A DNA stretch of 64,000 nucleotides, from the NCBI RefSeq assembly GCF_003664325.1, contig NZ_RCDA01000001.1, forward strand, positions 310,001 to 374,000, written 5' to 3'. The translations under genes were made by a program, and so were the position numbers. The notes under the pieces are model-generated. The model saw nothing but the letters and a program-made list of their open reading frames with translations. It was not told the origin of the DNA and did no database searches. The stretch is from Alkalispirillum mobile. GTDB taxonomy: Bacteria; Pseudomonadota; Gammaproteobacteria; Nitrococcales; Halorhodospiraceae. Shown here in pieces: positions 48,336-57,124 of this stretch (position 1 is the stretch's first letter; every line of letters begins with the position of its first letter).

Positions 48336-49193
48336 CTAGGTGCTCTCCCCCTTCACGTGGTTCTCGAGCTCCTCGAAGCTGGGCCGCTCCGCCTCGTACA
48401 TCGCCTTGCGCCCGAACTCCACTGCCACCACCGGCTTGTAACCGTTGAGGATGGCCATGATGGTCACCTTGATGACCTCAAGGTACTTGGCCTTCTCCCG
48501 GGCACGGTGTTCCATGGCCACGCCCAGGGGCCCAACGATGGAATAGCCGGCCAGGATACCGATGAAGGTACCGATCAGCGCCGCCGCCACCAGGGAGCCG
48601 ATCTGCTGCACCGGCCCGTCGATCTCGCCCATGGCAATGACGATGCCGAGCAGCGCAGCGATGATACCGAACCCCGGCAGGGCGTCCGCCACGCGGTTCA
48701 CCGCGTGCGCCGGCAGCTCCGCCTCCTCGTGGTGCGTCTCCAACTCCACATCCATCAGGTTTTCCAGCTCGAAGGGGTTCATGTTGCCCCCCACCATCAG
48801 GCGCAGGTAGTCACACAGGAAGTGCAGCGCGTCAGGATCCTTCAGCACGGAGGGGTATCTCTGGAAAAGCTCGCTCTCGTGGGGTGCGTCCACGTCCTGC
48901 TCGATGGAGAGCAGGCCGTCCCGCTGGGTCTTCTGGAACACCTCGTAGAGCAGGGCCAGCAGGTCCATGTAGTGCTGCTTTCGGTACGGCGGCCCACCCA
49001 TGATCTTCGGCACGCTGCTCACAACGTGCTTAATCACCTTCATCGGGTTGGCGATGAGGAAGGCCCCACCCGCCGCCCCGAAGATAATCAGCACTTCAAA
49101 GGGTTGCCAGAGTACCGCCAGATTGCCCCCGTGGGCGGTATAACCGACCATGACGGAGACGAGAACGATGATGATGCCGAGAATTAGCTTCAT
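48336..49193 (-). CDS. motA: Flagellar motor stator protein MotA
   Basis: A 285-residue MotA with four hydrophobic helices (~2-20, ~32-50, ~168-192, ~200-225), a cytoplasmic loop with RxxxE residues that contact the rotor (PPYRKQHYMDLLALLYEVFQKTQRDG), and the conserved PGFGIIAALLGIVIAMG segment. ATG 49193 gives the family start MKLILGIIIVLVSVMVGY; the frame is open 44 codons further upstream through the promoter region. Operon with motB. Confidence 0.96.
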   Translation of the reverse strand: MKLILGIIIVLVSVMVGYTAHGGNLAVLWQPFEVLIIFGAAGGAFLIANPMKVIKHVVSSVPKIMGGPPYRKQHYMDLLALLYEVFQKTQRDGLLSIEQDVDAPHESELFQRYPSVLKDPDALHFLCDYLRLMVGGNMNPFELENLMDVELETHHEEAELPAHAVNRVADALPGFGIIAALLGIVIAMGEIDGPVQQIGSLVAAALIGTFIGILAGYSIVGPLGVAMEHRAREKAKYLEVIKVTIMAILNGYKPVVAVEFGRKAMYEAERPSFEELENHVKGEST

Positions 49194-49249
49194 GGGTTCG
49201 GGGCCGTCCCGTCCGTTTACCTGATTCTGCCGCGCATGTGTGGCGCGCC

Positions 49250-49278
49250 AGTATATACTAGCGGCCAATCCGCCCCAA
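49250..49278 (-). promoter_or_regulatory. Possible sigma70-type promoter of motAB
   Basis: On the minus strand TTGGGG (49278-49273) and TATACT (49255-49250), 17 bp apart. The -10 lies in a palindrome (agtatatact, 49250-49259), so it could also serve the divergent HDOD gene. I found no convincing sigma28 (TAAA-N15-GCCGATAA) promoter. Confidence 0.35.
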
Positions 49279-49309
49279 TTATTAGGGATAATGACGGGAG
49301 CGCCGCCGA

Positions 49310-50752
49310 ATGAGCATGACCACACCGAACCGACTGCTGGACTGGGTGGAGCGCCTCGACGGCGAGGTCCTGCCCCGCCACCCTGCCCTGGCCCCGGACT
49401 TCGGTGCCACCAGCGCCCAGCTCACCTGGCAGTTGCAACAGGACCCGGCAGCGGTACTGGGCCTGCTACGGCGGGCGAGCAGCGTGCGCCACCGGCACCT
49501 GGATTCCCGCCTTGAGGGTACGGAGGAGGCGCTGATCATGCTGGGCCGAAACGGCATTGAGGCCAGCTGGTCCGAATTGCCCCGGGGGGACGAACTGCTC
49601 TCCGGCCCCGCGCTGGAGCGTTACTTCCGCTGCCACGCCAGGGCCGTGCACGCCGCCCGTCAGGCCCAGGAATGGGTGCGGCAGCGCCACGACCTGCGCC
49701 CCAGTGAAGTGGCGGACGCGACCCTGCTGAGGCATGTCGGGGAGTTGATGTTGCGTGCGCACGCGCCCCAGACCATGGCGGAGGTGGATGCCCTCGCCGC
49801 CGATCCACGGCTGGATGCCGAGGCGGAGACTGCAGTGCTCGGTTTCACCCTGCAGGACCTGGCGGTCAGCCTGGGCAACCGGTGGCGACTGCCCCATCTG
49901 GCGCTGGAGGATCTCAGCGGCGTGCGCCCGTTATCGCAACGCACTCAGGCGCTTTCCCTCGCGCTGCGCCTGGCGCGAGTGGCAGAAACCGAACTGGCCT
50001 CGGCGCAGCTGCCGGCCATGTTCGACGCCCTGGATGCTTACCTGGGTGGCGAACCCGGGCACGCCCGCGCCACGACCCTGGAGACCGCGCGCACCATTCA
50101 CGCACAGACGCCGGACCCGGTGGGCTGGAGCCCGACCCTGGGGCTGGATGACCGCCCTACTGCACCACCGGGTACCCCCGGGTTTTGCCTGGCACCCCGC
50201 CCGGATATCCGCGCGCGGGTGGAGGACGAACTCCGAAACAGCGAATTTGACCGGGCCCGGCTGGAGCTGCTCACCCGTCACCGACTGGATAACCGCGAAG
50301 CCGTGATGATCAGTCTCATCCTTACGGGACTGCACGACGGCTTGGGGTTGAACCGCACACTCTTTCTCCGCCCCTCCCGGACGGGCGGCGAGTTGCAGCT
50401 CTATCTGCAGCGAGGGGCGCTCGGCGACCCCCGACTCCATGAATTGACCGTGTCGACGGCGGCCTCGCCGCTGCTCCGGGAGATCACCGCAAACCCGCCC
50501 GCCTATCGCATCTGCCAGGCGGAACGGGCGGAGGATCGCCTACCGGGGGCGCTGCAGACCTTCAATGGGGGCCAGCCCTGCCTGTTGGCTGCCATCCCGG
50601 TCCATGGGCGCCTCGCCGGCGTGATATACGCGGACCGACACTTTCCCGATTGCCGGCTGACCGCGGCGGTCGCCCGGGAATTCCGCCGGATCTGTGAGTT
50701 GGGCTCCCAGCGCCTGCAGGCGCTCGCCGAAGAGAAGCACCACCTCAGTTGA
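49310..50752 (+). CDS. HDOD-domain signalling protein with C-terminal GAF-like region
   Basis: A 480-residue protein. The first ~240 residues follow the HDOD pattern (DFGATSAQLTWQLQQDPAAVLGLLRRAS, LIMLGRNGIEASW, VADATLLRHVGELMLRAHAPQT, LEDLSGVRPLSQRTQALSLALRLAR). HDOD proteins are HD-related scaffolds without the full metal site. The C-terminal half (~320-465) has a GAF-like layout (LILTGLHDGLGLNRTLFLRP ... LLAAIPVHGRLAGVIYADR). It is divergent from motAB, suggesting a role in motility or surface signalling. The family is likely, the exact role unknown. Confidence 0.75.
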   Translation: MSMTTPNRLLDWVERLDGEVLPRHPALAPDFGATSAQLTWQLQQDPAAVLGLLRRASSVRHRHLDSRLEGTEEALIMLGRNGIEASWSELPRGDELLSGPALERYFRCHARAVHAARQAQEWVRQRHDLRPSEVADATLLRHVGELMLRAHAPQTMAEVDALAADPRLDAEAETAVLGFTLQDLAVSLGNRWRLPHLALEDLSGVRPLSQRTQALSLALRLARVAETELASAQLPAMFDALDAYLGGEPGHARATTLETARTIHAQTPDPVGWSPTLGLDDRPTAPPGTPGFCLAPRPDIRARVEDELRNSEFDRARLELLTRHRLDNREAVMISLILTGLHDGLGLNRTLFLRPSRTGGELQLYLQRGALGDPRLHELTVSTAASPLLREITANPPAYRICQAERAEDRLPGALQTFNGGQPCLLAAIPVHGRLAGVIYADRHFPDCRLTAAVAREFRRICELGSQRLQALAEEKHHLS

Positions 50753-50802
50753 CACGACCGCGCCCGCGCGGCCATGCGCATCCAGTTGGCGAGGCGGTGG
50801 CT

Positions 50803-51147
50803 TCAGCCCGGAGGCCACTTGAGCTTGCGCCCGCCCACCACGTGCAAGTGCAGATGGAACACCTCCTGACCCGCATCCGCATTGCAATTCATCACCGTGC
50901 GGTACCCCTTCTCCGCCACGCCCTCCTGCCGGGCCACGTGCGCGGCCGCCCGGTAGAGCTGGCCAATGAGGGCTTCGTCCTCGATCTGGATATCGTTGAC
51001 CGTGGCGATATGCTTTTTCGGTATTACCAGCACGTGCAGCGGCGCCTGCGGATTGATATCCCGGAAGGCCAGGACGTCGTCGGTTTCATGGACCACATCC
51101 GGTTTCAGCTCGCCCGATACCATGCGGCAGAAAAGGCAGTCGCTCAT
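50803..51147 (-). CDS. hinT: HIT-family purine nucleoside phosphoramidase HinT
   Basis: A 114-residue HIT protein. The histidine triad H98-L-H100-L-H102 (FHLHLHVVGG) is intact; the N-terminal CLFCRMVSGE and PLHVLVIPKKHI are typical of HinT. It hydrolyses AMP-lysine and other nucleoside phosphoramidates. ATG 51147 has a CAGGAG ribosome-binding site; an ATG 17 codons upstream is in frame without one. It lies downstream of recR. Confidence 0.95.
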   Translation of the reverse strand: MSDCLFCRMVSGELKPDVVHETDDVLAFRDINPQAPLHVLVIPKKHIATVNDIQIEDEALIGQLYRAAAHVARQEGVAEKGYRTVMNCNADAGQEVFHLHLHVVGGRKLKWPPG

Positions 51148-51194
51148 ATTCAGCTCCTGAATCCAGGTCGTTCGGCGCGCCGGGTTCGTCGGGC

Positions 51195-51794
51195 TCAATC
51201 GTAATCCCGACGGCCGGCGAAGGCGTGGGACAGCGTGCCGCTGTCCACGTACTCCAGTTCACCACCCATAGGCACACCATGGGCAATGCGGGTGGTGCGT
51301 ACGCCGTGCTCGTGCGCCAGTTCCGCGATGTAGTGGGAGGTGGCCTCACCCTCGACAGTGGGGCTGGTGGCGAGGATCACCTCCTGGACCTCGCCCCCGG
51401 CCAGCCGCTCCTCAAGAAGGTCCAGCCCCAGCGCCTCGGGGCCGACGCCATCCAGCGGAGAAAGACGCCCCATCAGCACAAAATAAAGCCCGCGGTAGCC
51501 GGTAGCCTGCTCCAATGCAAAGACATCCGCCGGGCCCTCCACAATGCAGAGCAACCCGCGATCACGTTTGTCGCTGCTGCAAAGGCCGCAAACCGGCTCC
51601 TCGGTGAGGACGCGGCATTGCCGGCACTGCCCCACCTGGTCCACCGCGTCACGGATGGCACCGGCCAAGCGGCGCCCCCCGTCCCTTTCCCGCTGCAACA
51701 GGTGGAAGGCCATGCGCTGTGCCGAGCGCGGCCCCACGCCGGGTAGGCAGCGCAGGCTCTCGATGAGCTGGTCGATCAGCGGCGAGTAGCGCAT
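51195..51794 (-). CDS. recR: Recombination mediator RecR
   Basis: A 199-residue RecR. The N-terminal helix-hairpin-helix ([17 protein letters not shown]) is followed by a four-cysteine zinc finger ([16 protein letters not shown]), a TOPRIM domain ([17 protein letters not shown] ... [19 protein letters not shown]) and a C-terminal Walker B-like part ([28 protein letters not shown]). RecR loads RecA with RecFO. It follows ybaB by 4 bp in the dnaX-ybaB-recR operon. Confidence 0.98.
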   Translation of the reverse strand: MRYSPLIDQLIESLRCLPGVGPRSAQRMAFHLLQRERDGGRRLAGAIRDAVDQVGQCRQCRVLTEEPVCGLCSSDKRDRGLLCIVEGPADVFALEQATGYRGLYFVLMGRLSPLDGVGPEALGLDLLEERLAGGEVQEVILATSPTVEGEATSHYIAELAHEHGVRTTRIAHGVPMGGELEYVDSGTLSHAFAGRRDYD

Positions 51795-51798
51795 CGCC

Positions 51799-52125
51799 TC
51801 AGAAAGGCATCTTGAAACCCGGGGGCAGGCCCATGCCCTCGCTCAGCCCGGACATGCGCGACTGGCTCTCCTGCTGCAGCTTGTGCACGGCATCGTTGAA
51901 GGCCGCGGCAACCAGGTCCTCGACCATCTCGCGGTCGTCTTCGAAGAGACTGGGGTCGATGTTGACCCGACGGGCCTCATGCTTGCCGTTGATGGTCACG
52001 GAGACCATGCCGCCACCGGACTCGCCGGTGACTTCCATCTTGGCGATCTCTTCCTGGGCCTTTTGAAGCTCCTGCTGGAGCTTCTGGGCCTGCTTCATCA
52101 TGTTACCGATTCCGCCCCTCATCAC
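51799..52125 (-). CDS. ybaB: Nucleoid-associated protein YbaB/EbfC
   Basis: A 108-residue protein: [55 protein letters not shown] is the family pattern, with an N-terminal coiled coil. YbaB binds DNA as a dimer. It lies between dnaX (36 bp upstream) and recR, the usual order. Confidence 0.97.
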   Translation of the reverse strand: MMRGGIGNMMKQAQKLQQELQKAQEEIAKMEVTGESGGGMVSVTINGKHEARRVNIDPSLFEDDREMVEDLVAAAFNDAVHKLQQESQSRMSGLSEGMGLPPGFKMPF

Positions 52126-52161
52126 TTGATCCTCATATCGGGGGTTGCAGTTGAATCTGAC

Positions 52162-54171
52162 TCAGGCCCCGTCGTGGGGCCTGATAGTGTCCGGCAGTAG
52201 TTCCGCGCCGAAGCGCTGGCGCAGCCCGGCGACGTTCGGGTCCTGTTCCAGCGATGCCTGCGCGGCACGCAGCCGCTCTGCCCGCTCCCGGCGAGCCACC
52301 GCTGCCGGCGTCTCACGCTGTGGCGCGCCCTGGCGGATGTCCAGGCGGACCGCCCGCCCCAGGGCTTCGCCAAGCACGGCGCTGAACTCGGACTCCAGAC
52401 CCGGAGTACGCAGCATCTCGTGCTGTTCGTCCAGCCGAAGGATAACACGGCCCTCCTCCTCGCCGACCCACTCGCAGTGGGCCGCAAACTGGCGGAGAGC
52501 GCCTTCCAAGGGCAGCGCGCGCGCCGTCCAGGGCCAGTTATCGGCGGTGATCTCCAGTGGCTGGCCCGGCGCTGACGTGACCGGCGCGACCGTCGTGCCG
52601 TCCTCCCCTTCGGCATCGTCCGGCCGTGCAGGTTCCGCGGCCAAGGGCGCATCGGCCTGCGGCGACGCAAGCGGCTCTCCCCAGGGTGGGGGCTCGTCAT
52701 CGGTTGGTGGCGGGCCCTCCGCCCAGGGCGGCGGCTCCGGGGCGTCCGGCTCCGGCGCCACCCCTTCCGGGGCCGGCTGGGCATCAGCGGGCCCCGCCTT
52801 GGGGGGTTTGGTAGCCGACGGGGCTGGCCCGGTGGCCGGCCCTTGCGCGCTGCCGGTGGCCTCCGGCGCAATCTGGCCGCGTGCCGCGCGCATCAACGCC
52901 TCGCGCCGGCTGTCCAGGGGCGAGGCGGGCTGGTCGGGAGCGTCGGCCCCGCTTGCCGTTGCCCCGCCGACTTCCGGCTTCTCCGGCCGTGCCGGTTGCG
53001 TTGCCGGGGCAGCCGCCTCGCCCGCCGCCGCTTTCGGAGCCGTGCCGGGTTCGGCCGCGGCGCCCGGCTCGGCTTCGACAACCACCCCCACCGGCTGGAA
53101 TGCCAGCATGCGGAGCAAAACCATCTCGAAGCCGGTCCGCGCTTCCGGTGCCAGGGGCAGGTCACGCCGGCCGTTAAGCGCCAGTTGGTAGTAGAGCTGC
53201 ACATCCTCTGCAGGCAGGCGGGCTGCCAATGCCTTCAGCCGCTCCGCGTCCGGCTGGTCCTCGGGTACCGCGCCGGGCACCACCTGGCAGAGGGCCACCT
53301 GGTGCAGGCAGTGGAGCATCTCGTCGAGGGCATCACCGAAGTCCGGTGCCCGCTCACTCATCCGGGCGGTCACCTGGAGCAGGGCCTGACCGTCGCTGTC
53401 GGCCAGTGCTTCCAGCGCCTCCAGCACGAACCCCCGGTCGATGGTGCCGAGCATGGCGCACACCTCACCTTCGCGCACGCAGCCCGCGCCAAAGGCAATG
53501 GCCTGGTCCAGCAGTGACAGGGCGTCGCGCATGCTGCCCTGCGCGGCCTGACCGAGCCGGGCCAGGGCGGCAGGCTCCGCTTCCAGCTGCTCCTGGTCGA
53601 CGACCGTGCGCAGGTACTCCGCGATCAGGCTGCCGGGCAGGTTCTTCAGATTGAACTGCAGGCAGCGTGACAGGATGGTGACCGGCAGCTTCTGAGGGTC
53701 AGTGGTGGCCAACAGGAACTTTACGTGCGGCGGCGGCTCTTCCAGGGTCTTCAGCAGCGCATTGAAGCTGTGCCCGGAGAGCATGTGCACTTCGTCGATC
53801 AGATAGATCTTGTAGCGGCCACGGGTGGGCGCGTACTGCACGTTGTCCAGCAGCTCGCGGGTATCTTCCACTTTGGTCCGCGATGCCGCATCCACCTCGA
53901 TCAGGTCGACGAAACGGCCGGCGTCCAGCTCGAGGCAGGCATCACACTTACCGCAGGGCTCCGCCGCGACGCCCTGCTCGCAGTTCAGGCACTTGGCCAG
54001 GATCCGGGCCACCGTGGTCTTGCCCACCCCGCGGGTACCCGTGAACAGGTAGGCGTGGTGCAGGCGCTGCTGCTCCAGGGCGTTGATCAGGGCGCGCAGC
54101 ACGTGCTCCTGACCGGCCATCTCGGCAAAGGTGCGCGGTCGCCACTTACGGGCGAGTACCTGGTAAGCCAT
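52162..54171 (-). CDS. dnaX: DNA polymerase III subunits tau/gamma
   Basis: A 669-residue clamp-loader ATPase subunit. Walker A GTRGVGKTT (residues 45-53), zinc-site cysteines C64, C73, C76 and C79, Walker B IYLIDEVHMLS near 128, and sensor-1/arginine-finger ILSRCLQFNLK near 168 are present. The middle ~390-540 is an Ala/Pro/Glu-rich linker, unusually long, before the C-terminal domain that binds the polymerase alpha subunit and DnaB. ATG 54171 (MAYQVLARKWRP) is the family start. There is no A-rich slippery site, so the shorter gamma form, if made, is not by the E. coli mechanism. Confidence 0.98.
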   Translation of the reverse strand: MAYQVLARKWRPRTFAEMAGQEHVLRALINALEQQRLHHAYLFTGTRGVGKTTVARILAKCLNCEQGVAAEPCGKCDACLELDAGRFVDLIEVDAASRTKVEDTRELLDNVQYAPTRGRYKIYLIDEVHMLSGHSFNALLKTLEEPPPHVKFLLATTDPQKLPVTILSRCLQFNLKNLPGSLIAEYLRTVVDQEQLEAEPAALARLGQAAQGSMRDALSLLDQAIAFGAGCVREGEVCAMLGTIDRGFVLEALEALADSDGQALLQVTARMSERAPDFGDALDEMLHCLHQVALCQVVPGAVPEDQPDAERLKALAARLPAEDVQLYYQLALNGRRDLPLAPEARTGFEMVLLRMLAFQPVGVVVEAEPGAAAEPGTAPKAAAGEAAAPATQPARPEKPEVGGATASGADAPDQPASPLDSRREALMRAARGQIAPEATGSAQGPATGPAPSATKPPKAGPADAQPAPEGVAPEPDAPEPPPWAEGPPPTDDEPPPWGEPLASPQADAPLAAEPARPDDAEGEDGTTVAPVTSAPGQPLEITADNWPWTARALPLEGALRQFAAHCEWVGEEEGRVILRLDEQHEMLRTPGLESEFSAVLGEALGRAVRLDIRQGAPQRETPAAVARRERAERLRAAQASLEQDPNVAGLRQRFGAELLPDTIRPHDGA

Positions 54172-54272
54172 GGTTTCCTGCTGTCTGCGAAGCGAGGCTA
54201 CAAAGTGTACGGGCGGCGGCGATACAGTGCCACTGATAGGGCAGTGAGCCGACGTGGGGGAGGATAGATGGA

Positions 54273-54383
54273 GGCGGCGGATACCAGCCACACCCCGGCG
54301 CCCGAGTCCACCGCTGCCGCTGCTCCCTTCCGGGCCTGACGGAATTCACGGTTTATCGTCGCGAGGGGACCGGCACCACCGCC
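54273..54383 (-). ncRNA. ffs: Signal recognition particle 4.5S RNA
   Basis: On the minus strand the sequence carries the conserved SRP domain IV: GTCAGGCCCGGAAGGGAGCAGC, with GGAAG and AGCAG on opposite sides of the Ffh-binding internal loop. The 5' end (ggcggtggtgccgg, from 54383) pairs with the 3' end (ctggtatccgccgcc), giving the rod-like ~110-nt fold. It lies ~100 bp upstream of dnaX on the same strand, the usual place in many gammaproteobacteria. Ends are set by pairing, so are approximate. Confidence 0.9.
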
Positions 54384-54502
54384 ATAGTAGCGGTCCGGTT
54401 GGTGCGGACCCTGCCTTGGGCAGGCAGGTCGAAGACGTTAACATGACAGCCCCGCCAGGCCAAGGGCCGGGCCAGCCGACCGACGATGGGACCGCAACCG
54501 CC

Positions 54503-54805
54503 ATGCGTAAAAATCCGCTAACCTACCTGCTGATCGGCATCGTTCGCTTCTACCAGTACGTCATCTCCCCGATGATCGGTCCGCGTTGCCGCTATTGGCC
54601 CACCTGTTCGGCGTATGCGGTGGAGGCCCTGCAATTGCATGGCCCGTTTCGCGGCGGGTGGCTGGCCCTGCGGCGGTTTCTGCGGTGCCACCCCTGGGGC
54701 GGGCACGGCGTCGACCCGGTACCCGGTAGCGAGGGCCGCACCACCGGGCCGTGTCGTTGCGCCCCGCCCGAAGACCGGAAGCCCGGGCATCACCGGGATG
54801 CCTGA
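54503..54805 (+). CDS. yidD: Membrane protein insertion efficiency factor YidD
   Basis: A 100-residue YidD. The core [30 protein letters not shown] with the CR-x(2)-P-TCS motif, [17 protein letters not shown] and GVDPVP are diagnostic; helped by YidC, it aids membrane-protein insertion. yidD normally sits in rpmH-rnpA-yidD-yidC; here it is alone, divergent from ffs and dnaX. An in-frame ATG 20 codons upstream (54443) is possible but the extra residues look non-conserved. Its C-terminus has an extra Cys-containing tail. Confidence 0.92.
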   Translation: MRKNPLTYLLIGIVRFYQYVISPMIGPRCRYWPTCSAYAVEALQLHGPFRGGWLALRRFLRCHPWGGHGVDPVPGSEGRTTGPCRCAPPEDRKPGHHRDA

Positions 54806-54825
54806 TACCCCGAATGCCCGTGAAA

Positions 54826-55443
54826 TCAGCCCCTGGCGCCACCCTGGCGCAAATGGGCGCGGAAGATATAGCGGCGCACCGCGTTCTGCACCCGACTGTC
54901 GTGCGCGTCCAGGTTCAGCACCAGGCGGTGGCGACGGCGCTGACCGGGGGCCAGGTTGACCCGCAGCGGCAACGGGACCTCGTCGGGCAGCAACAATTCC
55001 AGTTCGGGCACGTTCACCGGCCGCCCCCGGCGCGGTAACACCCCCTCCGGCAGCGCGATACCGCTGGCGGAGATATCCAGCACCGGGGTACAGCCCGGCT
55101 GCCCCGCCCTGCCCCGGAGGCAGACCTCGTCACCCTGGGGCTGAATACGCAACGCCCGCGGTTTCCGGCGTTCATCGCGGATCTCGGGCGGCCCCACTTC
55201 CAGGTGCATCGGTTCGTGGCCACCGCCACGAATCCGCACTGGAAAGTGATAACTGAAGGCGGCGTGGCGCCCGATGATTTCCAGGCTGTCCTCGGCAAAA
55301 TAGGACCAGAATGCCGAGGCATCTCCCTGCGGCATTAACCGACAAAGAAGATCGGAATTCTCGGCACGCTCCGCCGGTGCCTGCCAGAGGGCGCTCAGAA
55401 AGGCGCGCTCCTCCGCAGTGAGCTGGCTATTTGGTCTGACCAC
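54826..55443 (-). CDS. PilZ-domain-like protein
   Basis: A protein of ~205 residues from GTG 55443 (GAGGGG ribosome-binding site); the frame is open further upstream to 55569. The N-terminal part is helical (LTAEERAFLSALWQAPAERAEN). The C-terminal half looks PilZ-like: RRKPRALRIQP, then LDISASGIALPEG (the D/NxSxxG element) and LPLRVNLAPGQRRR. The RxxxR motif is altered, so c-di-GMP binding is uncertain. It is the neighbour of yidD, tail to tail, and is divergent from gapA. Confidence 0.6.
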   Translation of the reverse strand: MVRPNSQLTAEERAFLSALWQAPAERAENSDLLCRLMPQGDASAFWSYFAEDSLEIIGRHAAFSYHFPVRIRGGGHEPMHLEVGPPEIRDERRKPRALRIQPQGDEVCLRGRAGQPGCTPVLDISASGIALPEGVLPRRGRPVNVPELELLLPDEVPLPLRVNLAPGQRRRHRLVLNLDAHDSRVQNAVRRYIFRAHLRQGGARG

Positions 55444-55543
55444 AATGGGCCCCTCAGGTATGGCTAATACCCTGATTTTAGTCTGCAACCAGCCGGTCTG
55501 CCGCCCATGACCGCGGCCTGGTGCACAGCCGGGGCCCCGGGAA

Positions 55544-55572
55544 TTGCAGACCGGGGCCGCAAAAAGCATAAT
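55544..55572 (+). promoter_or_regulatory. Possible promoter of the GAPDH gene
   Basis: TTGCAG (55544-55549) and CATAAT (55567-55572) with exactly 17 bp between; the -35 is modest (3/6) and the -10 good (5/6). It lies 60 bp upstream of the GTG start. Confidence 0.45.
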
Positions 55573-55631
55573 GCGCGCGACATTAAACCGTCACCCGACG
55601 CTAGACCAATCAAAATCAAGAGAGGTCACCC

Positions 55632-57110
55632 GTGAGCCAGCAACACCTCGATACCGTGTTCCAGGAGTGGCAGGACAACGAAGCCCGTGCCGAGGAAATG
55701 ATCCCCCTGCTCGGCACCCTCTACCGCAAGTACAACATCGTCACCTCGTTGTACGGCCGGTCTCTGATTAACCAGTCCGTGATACGCATTCTGAAGGATC
55801 ACCGCTTCGTCAAGAAAATCGAGGGCACCGAGCTGTCCGTCTGCGACACGCTGCCCGTCGTGCGCACAATGGTCGCGCTGAACCTGGCGCCGGCGCACGT
55901 GGACGTGGGTAAGCTGGCCGTGGCCTTCAAGAACTCGGGCGAGGACGACGTGGAGGCCTTCCTGCGCCGCGAGCTGGCCGACATCGTCGACGGCCACGAT
56001 CCGGAGGGCAACACCGGCGAGCCCAAGGACGTGGTGCTCTACGGCTTCGGCCGCATCGGTCGGCTGCTGGCCCGCATCCTGGTGGAAAAGGCCGGCGGTG
56101 GCAGCCTGCTGCGCCTGCGCGCGGTGGTGGTCCGCGGCAAGGGTGGCGACCTGGAAAAGCGTGCCAGCCTGCTCCGCCGCGACTCCGTGCACGGCCCGTT
56201 CGGGGGCTCCATCACCGTGGACGAGGCCAACAACACGCTGGTCATTAACGGCAACCGGGTGCGCTTCATCTACGCCGACGACCCGTCGGAGATCGACTAC
56301 ACCACCTACGGCATCGACAACGCCATCGTGGTGGACAACACCGGTAAGTGGCGGGACCGGGACGGCCTCTCTCAGCACCTGGCGTGCAACGGCGTCTCCA
56401 AGGTGCTGCTGACGGCCCCGGGCAAGGGCGATATCAAGAACATCGTCTTCGGCATCAACCACAAGGACATCGGCGACGAAGACCGGATCGTCTCCGCCGC
56501 CTCCTGCACCACCAACGCCATCGTGCCCGCCCTGAAGGCGCTGAACGACCAGTACGGCGTCGAGCACGGCCACGTGGAGACGGTGCATGCCTACACCAAC
56601 GACCAGAACCTGATCGACAACTACCACAAAGGTGATCGCCGGGGCCGCAGTGCCGCGCTGAACATGGTCCTCACCGAGACCGGCGCCGCCAAGGCGGTGG
56701 CCAAGGCCGTACCGGAGCTGGCCGGCAAGCTCACCGGTAACGCCATCCGGGTGCCCATCCCGAACGTCTCCATGGCCATCCTGAACCTGCGCCTGCTGGA
56801 GGACGTCTCCGCCGATGGGCTCAACGACTACCTGCGGGTCATGTCGCTGAACTCTTACATGCAGAAGCAGCTGGACTACGTGGACTCCTCCGAGGTGGCC
56901 TCCTCGGACTTTGTCGGCAACCGCCACGCGGGCATCGTGGACGCCAAGGCCACTCTGGCCAGCGGCAAGAATGCCGTGCTCTACGTCTGGTACGACAACG
57001 AGTTCGGCTACAGCTGCCAGGTGGTGCGTATCCTGCAGCACATGTCCAACGTGCACTTCCTGAAGTTCCCCCGGGAGACCCAGCCCGAGGCGGAGAAGGC
57101 CGTCTCCTGA
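55632..57110 (+). CDS. Glyceraldehyde-3-phosphate dehydrogenase, long form (~490 aa)
   Basis: A 492-residue GAPDH with an N-terminal extension of ~130 residues before the NAD-binding GFGRIGRL at 138-145. The catalytic Cys292 lies in SAASCTTN; the catalytic His is in VHAYTNDQ; GRSAALNMVLTETGAAKAV is present. Classical GapA is ~330 residues; long forms of this kind are known in Pseudomonas and relatives. GTG 55632 has a GAGAGG site. Whether it works in glycolysis or gluconeogenesis is not clear. It is followed 14 bp later by a methyltransferase gene. Confidence 0.95.
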   Translation: MSQQHLDTVFQEWQDNEARAEEMIPLLGTLYRKYNIVTSLYGRSLINQSVIRILKDHRFVKKIEGTELSVCDTLPVVRTMVALNLAPAHVDVGKLAVAFKNSGEDDVEAFLRRELADIVDGHDPEGNTGEPKDVVLYGFGRIGRLLARILVEKAGGGSLLRLRAVVVRGKGGDLEKRASLLRRDSVHGPFGGSITVDEANNTLVINGNRVRFIYADDPSEIDYTTYGIDNAIVVDNTGKWRDRDGLSQHLACNGVSKVLLTAPGKGDIKNIVFGINHKDIGDEDRIVSAASCTTNAIVPALKALNDQYGVEHGHVETVHAYTNDQNLIDNYHKGDRRGRSAALNMVLTETGAAKAVAKAVPELAGKLTGNAIRVPIPNVSMAILNLRLLEDVSADGLNDYLRVMSLNSYMQKQLDYVDSSEVASSDFVGNRHAGIVDAKATLASGKNAVLYVWYDNEFGYSCQVVRILQHMSNVHFLKFPRETQPEAEKAVS

Positions 57111-57124
57111 GGCGGGCTGGCAGG

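Noticed and set aside
49194-49309. Sigma28 flagellar promoter for motAB
   Set aside because: A TAAA is present but the -10 match (CCCGAACC) is poor and lies almost at the start codon.
52162-54171. Programmed frameshift in dnaX making gamma
   Set aside because: No A-rich slippery heptamer like the E. coli AAAAAAG is present in the minus-strand reading frame.
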